A DNA stretch of 64,000 nt from Myxococcales bacterium (GTDB lineage: Bacteria > Myxococcota_A > Polyangia > Polyangiales > Polyangiaceae): contig JADKKK010000004.1 in the NCBI GenBank assembly GCA_016720545.1, forward strand, positions 430,616 through 494,615, in the 5' to 3' direction. Made by a program: the position numbers and the translations under genes. The notes under the pieces are model-generated. The model was not told the DNA's origin and made no database searches. It saw only the letters and a program-made list of their open reading frames with translations. The number at the start of each line of letters is the position of its first letter. Positions within the stretch are counted from its first letter, which is position 1. Shown one piece after another: positions 55,900 to 64,000 of this stretch.

Positions 55900-56673
55900 A
55901 TGAAGCTGCGTCGGAGTCTGGGAGCGTTCGGTCGTGGGATGGCGCTCGTGGTGCTAATGGCCGCGTGCTCCAGCACGACCCCGCCCACGGTCACCGACTC
56001 CGGGTCGCCCGGCCTCGCCCCCGTGTCGTCGAGCATCGGCCCGACGGGCGGCAGCGTCGCCGCGGGTGAAGTGGTCACGCTGACGATCCCGGCGAACGCG
56101 CTCCCTTCCGCGACCAACATCACCCTCTCGGTGGGCGGGGCGTCGCCCGCGGGCGCGTCGCGTTTCTCGGAGGTCGTCACGTTCGAGCCCGCGGCGACCA
56201 CGTTCAAGACCCCCGCGACCGTCTCGTTCGGCTTTACGGGCGACGCCGCGAGGGCCGCGGTGTTCTGGTCGTCGAGCGACGGTGCCACCTGGGAGAAGCT
56301 CGCCACGACCGTCGTGGGCGGGCGCGCCACCGCGTCGATTACCCACTTCAGCCGGGGCTTCGTGGGCGACGGCGCGGGCACGTTTCCCGGCCTCGCGGGT
56401 GGCGGTGCCAAGTGCGGCGCCTCGTTCACGGAGGGCTGCTTCGGGTGTTACCAGCGCGCGTGTCCCACCGAGTTCGCGAAGTGCTTCGGCGACAAGCCCG
56501 CGCCGGGCGCGATCGTCGGCGCGTGCAAGAGCTACGGCGAGTGCGTCTGCGCCTGCACCTCGCCGGAGGACTGCAAGAAGTGCAGCCTCGACGCGACGTG
56601 CGGCGCGTGCAACGAGTCGAGCGGGCTCTTCACGTGCGCCACCAAGGCGTGCGCGTCGGCGTGCGGGGGGTGA
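55900..56673 (+). CDS. Lipoprotein with ZU5-like domain and Cys-rich tail
   Basis: 257 residues. The signal peptide ends in LMAAC (lipobox). Residues about 40-155 resemble a ZU5-type beta domain (GPTGGSVAAGEVVTLTIPAN, then TFEPAATTFKTPATVSF), known from envelope and extracellular bacterial proteins. The last 90 residues contain about 15 Cys in short spacings (CFGCYQRAC, CVCACTSPEDC), likely a disulfide-bonded knot. Function is unknown. Confidence 0.7.
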   Translation: MKLRRSLGAFGRGMALVVLMAACSSTTPPTVTDSGSPGLAPVSSSIGPTGGSVAAGEVVTLTIPANALPSATNITLSVGGASPAGASRFSEVVTFEPAATTFKTPATVSFGFTGDAARAAVFWSSSDGATWEKLATTVVGGRATASITHFSRGFVGDGAGTFPGLAGGGAKCGASFTEGCFGCYQRACPTEFAKCFGDKPAPGAIVGACKSYGECVCACTSPEDCKKCSLDATCGACNESSGLFTCATKACASACGG

Positions 56674-56713
56674 GCGCCTGGCGCCTGAGCGCCTGAGCGC
56701 CCCTCGAGGGAGC

Positions 56714-57481
56714 TCAAAAGATCTCGTGCGAGACGACGCGCACGCCGCTCGAGAACCACAACGGCGTGATCGTGTCGCCCCAGAGGCCGCCGCCCCAGGT
56801 GCCGTCGAGCTGGAGGTGGTCGTTGAAGATCATGCGAAACCCGGCCTGGTACGCGCCACCTGAGCCCTGGATGTAGGGGTCGCCAGAGAAGATCTCGGCG
56901 ATGAGGTGGAAGTCGTAGACGGTCTCCACCTGCGTGCCCAATCCCCAGGTGACCTTCGCGGGGACGAGCCCTGGCGCGGACACCGCCGAGAAGCCGACGT
57001 TCGCGTGGAAGAGGAGGTCGTCTTCCTTCAAGAACGCCTGGGTGAGGGCCAGGTACGAGAACCCGCTCCAGCCCGGCGCCTCGAAGCCGCCGCGACCCGC
57101 CGGCGTGAGGCCGCCCACCGCGATGGCCACGCCCGGCAGTCGATTGGGCAGGGTCTCGCGGAGCAGGAGCTTGCCCTGCGCGAGCGGCCCGCCGATGGCG
57201 TAGGTCGGCGACTCTGGCAGAGAGCGCAGGTGGTTCGCCCCGTGGACCCCGCCGAGCGACAGCTCGAGCCAGTCGGTCGGGCCGATCGCCGGGAGCACCC
57301 AGTGCTGGAGGCTCAGCCGGTCGCGGCGCCAGTAGGTCTCGAGCTGCACGTGCCCTCGGCCGACCACCCGCGCGTCGTCCGTGATGAAGGGGCGGATGGC
57401 GCGCGCCTCGCGGGGGGCGAGCAGCGCGACGCACGCCGCGAGGAGCGGGGCGAAGTACCTCGGGGACGGGAGCATACGCAC
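56714..57481 (-). CDS. Outer-membrane barrel protein, phenol MetA-pathway-like
   Basis: 255 residues. After a signal peptide ending AREARA, the mature protein begins with IRPFITDDARVVGRGHVQLE, the hallmark start of the Phenol_MetA_deg-type outer-membrane family. Beta strands with aromatic girdles follow, and the C-terminus is HEIF, a barrel-like end. Members are predicted small channels; the name comes from one degradation pathway and does not show a substrate here. It is convergent with the ZU5-like lipoprotein gene. Confidence 0.78.
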   Translation of the reverse strand: MRMLPSPRYFAPLLAACVALLAPREARAIRPFITDDARVVGRGHVQLETYWRRDRLSLQHWVLPAIGPTDWLELSLGGVHGANHLRSLPESPTYAIGGPLAQGKLLLRETLPNRLPGVAIAVGGLTPAGRGGFEAPGWSGFSYLALTQAFLKEDDLLFHANVGFSAVSAPGLVPAKVTWGLGTQVETVYDFHLIAEIFSGDPYIQGSGGAYQAGFRMIFNDHLQLDGTWGGGLWGDTITPLWFSSGVRVVSHEIF

Positions 57482-57624
57482 GAGCGCAACCTACACCCGT
57501 TCGCCCCGCCTGCGCGTGGCGCGCACGCGCTCGACGTGCGACGGCGCGAGATCATGCCTTCCGCGGCGGCGCCCGCCCGCCGGGCTTGCGCTCCATGCCC
57601 TCTTTCCGGCATCGGTCTCTGCGC

Positions 57625-60600
57625 ATGCTCCCCATCGTCCTCCGCGGCGCCCGGACCCATAACCTGAAGGAGATCGACCTCGAGCTCGCTCCTGGCACGC
57701 TCGTGGCGCTCACCGGCCCGAGCGGCGCGGGCAAGTCGTCGCTCGCGCTCGACACGCTCTACGCGGAGGGGCAGCGGCGGTTCGTGGAGAGCTTCAGCCC
57801 CTACGCGCGCCAGTTCCTCGAGCGCCTCGAGCGCCCGCCGGTCACTTCACTGGACCCCATCGCGGCGACGGTCGCGGTCGATCGCCGCGCGCCGGTGAAA
57901 TCCAGCCGCTCCACGCTCGCGACCCTCGCCGACCTCGAGCCCTACGTGGCGGCGCTCTTCGGCGCGGAGGCCGTCCCCGCGTGCCCCGACTGCGGCGTGC
58001 TCGCCGTGGCGTCGCGGGCGGCCGAGTCGGCCGGGCGCCTCGTTGACGAGCTCGCGGGGGCCCGCGCGGTGGTGAGCTACCCGGTGGTCATCCCCGACGC
58101 GGAGGCCTTCCTCGCGCTGCGCGAGGCGCTCGCCGCCGACGGCTACCGGCGGCTCGTGGTGGGCGGGGCGGTGCGCGATCTCGACGCGGTGCGCCCCTCC
58201 GAGGCGACCGCGCGCGACGTGAAGGTGAGCGTCGTGACCGACCGCGTGACGCTCGGCGCCCGGGACACGCGCCGCGTCCAGCAGGCCCTCGAGGCCGCGT
58301 GGGAGCGGGGCGCTGGCCGCGCCGAGGTGCGGGCCGAGACCGACTCGGGACCGAAGGTGGTGCAGGTGGGCCGCGGCCTCGTGTGCCCGAGCTGCGCGCG
58401 CGCCTTCGAGCCCGCGCGGCCGGCGCTGTTCTCGTACAACTCGCCCCTCGGCGCGTGCGGGGCGTGCCGCGGGTTCGGCCGCACCATCGAGGTCGACTGG
58501 GACAAGGTGTTCCCCGATCCGTCGCGCTCGATCGCGAAGGGCGCGGTGAAGGCGTGGTCCGGCAAGTCGGTCGACTGGGAGCGCAAGGAGATGCTTGCAT
58601 TCTGCAAGCGAAGGGGGATCCCGGCCGACGCTCCGTGGGGCACCCTGACCGACGCGCAGCGCTCCCTCATCGTCGAAGGCGAAGGGCACTGGGACGAGGG
58701 CAAGTTCCCGGGCGTGCGGCGGTGGTTCACCTGGCTCGAGACGCGCACGTACAAGATGCACGTGCGCGTCTTCCTCGCGCGGTACCGCGAGTACGTGGCG
58801 TGCCGCGAGTGCGGGGGCTCCCGCTTGAACGCGACCGCGCGCGCCTACCGCGTGGCGGGGCTCACGACGGGCGAGCTCCACGCGCTCACCGTGGCCGAGC
58901 TCCGCGCCACGCTGACGGCGCTCGCGCCCGTGACACCCCAGGGCGCGCGGGTGCGCGACGCGCTGCTGTCGCGCCTCGGGTACCTCGAGGACGTGGGCCT
59001 CGGGTACCTCGCGCTCGATCGGCAGGCCCGCACGCTCTCCGGGGGTGAGGCGCAGCGCGCGGGCCTCACGACCGCCCTCGGGGCGTCGCTCACCGGCGCG
59101 CTGTTCGTGCTCGACGAGCCAACCGTGGGGCTCCACGCGCTCGATGTTCCGCCGCTCGCGAGCGCCATGCGCAAGCTGGCCGACGCAGGCAACACGGTCC
59201 TCTTCGTGGAGCACGATGAAGGCGCCGTTCGCGCGGCCGATCGCGTGGTCGAGCTCGGACCCGGCGGCGGCCGCGAAGGCGGGCGCTTGCTCTTCGACGG
59301 CACCCCGGCGGAGCTCGCCCGCCGCGTCGACCTGCCCACCGGTCGGGCGTGGGCCGCGCCCCGCCGCGCGCGCGCCGCCCACAGTCCGGCCGGCTTCGTG
59401 GAGATCACCGGCGTGCGCGCGCACAACCTCCAGGGCCTCGATCTGCGCGTCCCCTTGGGCCTCATGACGGCGCTCACCGGGCCGAGCGGCTCGGGGAAGT
59501 CTACGCTCGCCGAGGACGTGCTCTACCGCGCCGTCGCGCGCTCGCTCGGCGACACGAAGGTGCCGCGGCCGCTCGCGCACGTCGAGCTCCGCGGCGCGGA
59601 GGCCTTCACGCGCGCCGTCCTCGTCGATCAGTCGCCGCTCGGGCGCACCGCGCGCGGAAACGCGGGCACCTACACGAAGGCGTGGGACCGCGTGCGCGAG
59701 CGCTTCGCGGCCGAGCCCGAGGCGCGCCGCCTCGGCCTCACCGCGGCGCATTTCTCCTTCAACGTGGCCGGCAAGGGGCGCTGCGAGGCGTGTTCGGGCG
59801 AGGGCTACGAGACCGTGGAGATGCAGTTTTTGGCCGACGTGTCGCTGCTGTGCCCCGTGTGCCGCGGCAAGCGCTTCCGGCCCGAGGTGCTCGCGGTGCG
59901 GCACGTCGGCGTCACCGTCTCTGAGCTCCTCGAGCTGCCCGTGGCCGACGCCAAGGCCCTCCTCGAGCAGGCCGACGGGGCGGGCGCGCGCGACTACGTG
60001 CTCGGGCGGGCCCTCGAGCCGCTCGTGCGGGTCGGCCTCGGCTACCTGCCCCTCGGCCAGCCGCTCTCGACGTTGTCGGGAGGCGAGGCGCAGCGGCTCA
60101 AGCTCGCGCGCGCCTTGGTCGAGCGCGGCGGCGCCCAGCGGGGGACGCTGTATGTGGTCGACGAGCCGAGCGCGGGCCTCCACGCCGAGGACGTGGGGCG
60201 CGTGGTCGCGGCCCTCCGCGGGCTCGTGGACGAAGGCGCCACGGTGGTGGTCGTCGAGCACGACCTCGACGTCGTGTGGGCCTGCGACCACGTGGTGGAC
60301 CTGGGCCCCGGCGGCGGCCCCACGGGCGGCTTCGTGGTGGCGACGGGATCACCCGACGACGTCGCCCGGAGCGGCACGCGCACCGGGCTGGCGCTCGCGT
60401 CGGCGCTCGCGGTCGCCGCGCCGAAGCGTGGGCGGAGCGGCAAGGCGCCCACGGCCGCGCCGAAGCGGCCGCGCCCGCCCCCGCCCCGCGAGATCACCGT
60501 GGTCTCGGCCCGCGAGCACACGCTAAAAGATGTATCTTGCAGCATTCCCCACGGCGCCCTCACCGTGGTGACCGGGCCGAGCGGCTCGGGCAAGTCGTCG

Positions 60601-62974
60601 CTGGCCTTCGACGTGATCTTCGCCGAGGGGCAGCGGCGGTTCATGGAGACCCTGACGCCGTACGCGCGCCAGTTCCTGCCCACGCTGCCGCGCGCGGACG
60701 TCGACGCGGTGCTCGGGGTGCCCCCCTCGATCGCGCTCGAGCAGCGCACGACCCGCGGCGGGGCGAGCTCCACGGTCGCCACGGTGACCGAGATAGCGCA
60801 CTACCTCCGGCTCCTCTACGCGAAGGTGGGCGACGTGCACTGTCCGCGCTGCGACGCCCTCGTCGACGCGCGCACGGCCGACGAGCTGCTCGCCGCCCTC
60901 GCGGCCGACGCGCGCCCCGAGATCACCGTGTATGCGCCCGCGGTCGCCGCGCGGAAGGGGCTCCACCGCGAGGTGTTCGTGCAGGCGCGGCGCGCGGGGG
61001 TCATGGCGGCCCGCGTGGACGGCGCGATCGTCGCGACCGAGCCGCCGCCGGCGCTCGACAAGAGCCGCGAGCACACGATCGACCTCATCGTGCATTTTGG
61101 GCGCGCGAGCGCGTTCCCGCGTGAGGCGTTCGACCGGGCGCTCGCGCTGGGCAACGGCGCGCTCCGCGTCGCGGCCGGGAAGCCGACCGCCAAGCCCCGG
61201 AACGACGAGGCGCACCTGTCGACGTCGCGCACCTGCCCGGCGTGTGGCGAGGGGGTGCCGGAGCTCGACCCGCGCTGGTTCTCGTTCAACACGCGGCAGG
61301 GCCAGTGCCCCACGTGCGAGGGCACCGGCGTCTCGGGAGGGGCCGCCGCGGTGGAGGCCGCGACCGCAGCGGGCACGCGACCCCGGCCGTGCAGGGCCTG
61401 CGAGGGCACGAGGCTCGCGCCGGTGCCCCGTCGCGTGCGCATCTTCGGCGAGACGTACCCCGAGCTCTCGGCGCGCAGCGTCGACGCGGCGCTGGCGGCG
61501 GTGTCGGCGTGGTCGTTCCAAGGCCGCCGCGCGGCCCTGGGCGACGCGTCGCGGGGGGAGCTGCTACGCCGCCTCGGCTTCGCGTCCGAGGTGGGGCTCG
61601 GGTATCTCGCGCTCGGCCGCGCCGCCACGTCGCTCTCGGGCGGCGAGATGCAGCGCCTGCGCCTCTCCGCGCAGCTCGGGAGCGGACTCACGGGCGCGCT
61701 CTACGTGCTCGACGAGCCGACCATCGGGCTCCACCCGCGCGACACGGCGAAGCTCCTCACGAACCTCCGCAAGCTCGTCGACACGGGGTCCACGGTGCTC
61801 GTCGTGGAGCACGACGCCGACGTGATCCGCGCGGCCGATCACCTGCTCGACCTCGGGCCTGGCGGCGGCGAGCACGGCGGCCGCGTCGTCGCGTCGGGCC
61901 GGGCGCGCGATGTCCTCGCGTCGCCCGAGTCGCCCACCGGCGTGGCGCTGCGCGCCGAGCTCCAGCGCGGGCGTGAGCCGCGCCCCGCGCCCGGCCCCCG
62001 CGCCTTCGTCGAGCTCCGCGGCGCGCGCGAGCACAACCTGAAGAACGTCACGTTCCGCGTGCCGCAGGGCCGCCTCACTGTGGTCGCCGGCGTGAGCGGC
62101 TCGGGGAAGTCCACCCTCGTGTCGCGGGTCTTCTACCCGGCGGTCCGCGCGGCGCTGGGCCTCGTGGCGGCGCCGCCCGGCGCGCACGACAAGCTGGTCG
62201 GCCTCGGCGGGATCACGCGCGCCGTCGCGGTCGACCAGGCGCCCATCGGGCGCACGCCGCGCTCGGTGCCGGCCACGTTCCTCGGCGTGTGGGGACGAGG
62301 TGCGTCGCCTGTTCGCGTCGCTCCCCGAGGCGAAGGCGCGCGGCTTCACCGCGGGGCGCTTCTCGTTCAACTCGGCCTCGGGCGGGCGCTGCGCGGCCTG
62401 CGAGGGGCAGGGCTCGATCGTGCACGAGATGTCGTTCTTGCCCGACGTGGTGAGCCCCTGCGAGACGTGCGCGGGCCTCCGCTTCGAGCCCGCGACGCTC
62501 GATGTAAAATACAAGGAGCTCTCGGCCGGTGACGTCCTGCGCCTCTCGGCGGCGGAGGCCGCGGCGCATTTCTCGGCCTTCCGGAAGATCACCCGCCCGC
62601 TCGCCACCCTCGAGGAGCTCGGCGTGGGGTACCTGCGAGTAGGCCAAGGCTCGAACACCCTCTCCGGCGGCGAGGCGCAGCGGCTCAAGCTCGCCGCCGA
62701 GCTCACCGCGGGCGCGGGCCACGCGCCGACGCTCTACGTTCTCGACGAGCCCACGACGGGCCTCCACGTGAGCGACGTGGCGCGCCTCGTCGCCAGCCTC
62801 GATCGTCTGGTCGAGCGAGGCGACACGCTGGTCGTGATCGAGCACCACCCGGACGTGATCCGCGCGGCCGACTGGGTGGTCGAGCTCGGCCCGGAGGCGG
62901 GCGAGGGCGGGGGAGAGGTCGTGTTCGAGGGGCCGCCAGCGGCGCTCCTCCGCGCGAAGACCGCGACCCCTTAG
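57625..62974 (+). CDS. uvrA: Tandem UvrA (double-length excinuclease subunit A), one frameshift
   Basis: About 1,782 residues after repair: two UvrA copies in one chain, so four ABC ATPase cassettes instead of two. Walker A loops lie near residues 31, 617, 983 and 1488, each with its own LSGGE signature (about 470, 817, 1338, 1679) and Walker B DEP. Zinc-finger-type Cys pairs occur in the cassettes (CPSC/CGAC, CEAC/CPVC, CPTC/CRAC, CAAC/CETC). UvrA recognises bulky DNA damage and loads UvrB. A run of four G at 62291-62294 has one G too many; removing it reads VWDEVRRLFASLPEAKARG and joins the frames to 62974. The ATG at 57625 is preferred over the frame-open TTG at 57586. Confidence 0.92.
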
Positions 62975-62978
62975 TCGA

Positions 62979-63334
62979 TCAGGCGGGCGGAGGCTGCGGC
63001 GGAGGCTGCGGCGGAGGCTGCGGCGGAGGCTGCGGCGCAATGCGATCGGGGATCGCGTCGGCTGGGGCGTCGACCGAGGCGTCGCGCGGCGGAGGCTGCG
63101 GTGGAGGCTGCTGCGGAGGCTGCGCGTCCGGCTGCGGGGGCGGGGGCTGCGGCGCGGGGGTTGCGGCGCCGGCTGGGGCGCCGGCTGGGGCGCGGCGCCG
63201 CCGTCGGTGGCCGGGGCGGGCGTGTCACTGCACGCCACAGCGAGGGCGACGGTCGCGGCGGCCAGCGTGACAGCGGCCGGAGCGCGCAGCGAGAGCTTGT
63301 TGCCCGGCGGGAGGGGAGAGGGGCGCTTCTTCAC
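62979..63334 (-). CDS. Pro/Gln-repeat lipoprotein, frameshifted
   Basis: About 118 residues, GTG start at 63334. The signal peptide ends in LAVAC (lipobox). The mature part is a stalk of Pro/Gln/Ala repeats and ends in four PQPP-type units. The frame breaks at a run of five C (63156-63160 on the plus strand); one extra base gives continuous PQPAPQPPAPQPP sequence to the TGA at 62979-62981. No globular domain is present, so it is a stalk or wall spacer of unknown role. Its stop is four bases from the uvrA stop. Confidence 0.6.
62988..63035. repeat. Four perfect 12-bp tandem repeats
   Basis: The unit cggaggctgcgg occurs four times exactly and encodes the repeated PQPP stalk at the C-terminus of the minus-strand lipoprotein. 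Confidence 0.9.
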
Positions 63335-63456
63335 CGGTTGACGATGCGCTCTCGCGGGTCGTTCGTCAAACCCCGCATGATCAATGTCATTGATAAACGC
63401 CGAAGGCCCTAGAGGCGGAGCGACGGGGGACAGGGACGCGAGGACGACGGACGACT

Positions 63457-64000
63457 CTAGCGGCAGTCGCGGACGCCCTGCTCCCGGCAAAGGCGGACGA
63501 CCTCGACCTTGTCGAGAGGCACGGTGAGCTCCACCCCTCCGCGCACCGGGCGAAACGCGACCGGGGTCTGCTCGTCGCGCACGGCGATCGTGAAGGGCCG
63601 CGGGTCGTAGAGCGTGATCGTGACGCCGCGCGGGAGCGGGGCGCCCGTCCAGTTGAAGAGCACGAGCGCCGTGCCCTTGGGCGCGCGGACGACCGCGGCC
63701 TCGACGCCCGGCACGCTCGTGATCGCGGGCCTGAGGGTGCCTGGCGGTCGGGCCCTCTCGATGTTCGCTGGGGCGAGCGCGGCCCACGCCCGCTGCTCGG
63801 GGTGGTGGCCTGTCGGGAGCGCCGCGGCGTTTCGTCCCTCGGCCTGGAGCCAGTGCTGCAACCCTGGAAAGAACCCGTATTGCAAGGCCGCACCCCCGCT
63901 CGGCCACCGCCGTCGTGAGATCGCGGGCTCCCCGCCGAGCCGCGCCAGCACTTCGGCGCCCGAGGCCGTGAACCGCCCGGCGATCGCGTCACGCGCGCAC
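63457..64000 (-). CDS. Partial CDS, C-terminus of unknown secreted-type protein
   Basis: The reading frame is open to the right edge, so only the last 181 residues are seen. The readable part has GTALVLFNWTGAPLPRGVTI and TLYDPRPFTIAV strands, a C-terminal beta-sandwich style, and ends RLCREQGVRDCR with two Cys that could pair. Secreted glycoside hydrolases and peptidases often carry such a domain, but family and function cannot be named from this fragment. It reads leftward toward the Pro/Gln lipoprotein gene. Confidence 0.55.
   Translation of the reverse strand, partial: CARDAIAGRFTASGAEVLARLGGEPAISRRRWPSGGAALQYGFFPGLQHWLQAEGRNAAALPTGHHPEQRAWAALAPANIERARPPGTLRPAITSVPGVEAAVVRAPKGTALVLFNWTGAPLPRGVTITLYDPRPFTIAVRDEQTPVAFRPVRGGVELTVPLDKVEVVRLCREQGVRDCR

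Noticed and set aside
57847..60291. An 814-residue minus-strand frame inside uvrA
   Set aside because: It is an antisense shadow with random His/Arg/Ala-rich composition and no domain resemblance.

Overview
The window is GC-rich chromosomal DNA (about 70% G+C by eye) from a Gram-negative bacterium. The best guess is a myxobacterium (phylum Myxococcota, Polyangiales-like). That guess rests on two eukaryote-type Ser/Thr kinases, many lipoproteins with Ala/Asp/Gly- or Pro-rich stalks, a double-length tandem UvrA, paired giant DUF3857/transglutaminase proteins and strong G/C third-position codon use. No rRNA, tRNA, CRISPR array, prophage or insertion sequence was recognised. Functional calls come from motif recognition only; no database search was run.

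Layout. 1-442: non-coding leader with a long inverted repeat. 443-12805: ffh, a carbohydrate-binding-like lipoprotein, a TPR/barrel protein, a TPR gene coupled to a DUF2062 gene, an M23 peptidase, an MCE (MlaD-type) protein, and a minus-strand envelope cluster (lipoprotein, OmpA-like protein, SASA-type esterase). 13101-20439: rlmN, a zinc-ribbon membrane protein, two consecutive FadL-like outer-membrane proteins with a lipoprotein, and a PrsW-family protease. 20560-30850: a lipoprotein, then envelope-lipid and glycan genes (PlsC-like and FemAB-like enzymes, a family-4 glycosyltransferase, SRPBCC, OafA-type acyltransferase) and a hydrolase/AMP-ligase fusion. 30878-37943: a Ser/Thr kinase with a Cys-rich Sel1 domain, an M15 peptidase, an ECF sigma factor, a lipase, a Cys-rich lipoprotein and a ferredoxin. 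37970-42317: a DNA methyltransferase coupled to a zinc-ribbon gene, LolA, RuvC and YebC. 42455-54263: two giant DUF3857 proteins, a low-complexity membrane protein, an SGNH-type lipoprotein and a second Ser/Thr kinase. 54458-64000: icd, a ZU5-like lipoprotein, an outer-membrane protein, tandem UvrA, a Pro/Gln lipoprotein and a partial gene at the right edge.

Two themes run through the window. The first is envelope biology: lipoprotein sorting (LolA), lipid transport (MCE, FadL-like), peptidoglycan hydrolases (M23, M15) and a large load of surface lipoproteins. The second is tight coupling: many neighbours overlap by four bases (GTGA, ATGA or TTGA), which was used to choose start codons.

At least ten genes read correctly only if one to two single-base indels are assumed. 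Several lie in G or C runs, so sequencing or assembly error is more likely than real pseudogenes. Those genes are annotated across the break. The most interesting items are the active/inactive transglutaminase-like pair, the kinase with a Cys-rich Sel1 ectodomain, the degenerate hydrolase/AMP-ligase fusion, the MCE protein with a barrel-like tail, and recurring short AT-rich hairpin-forming codon islands inside GC-rich genes.
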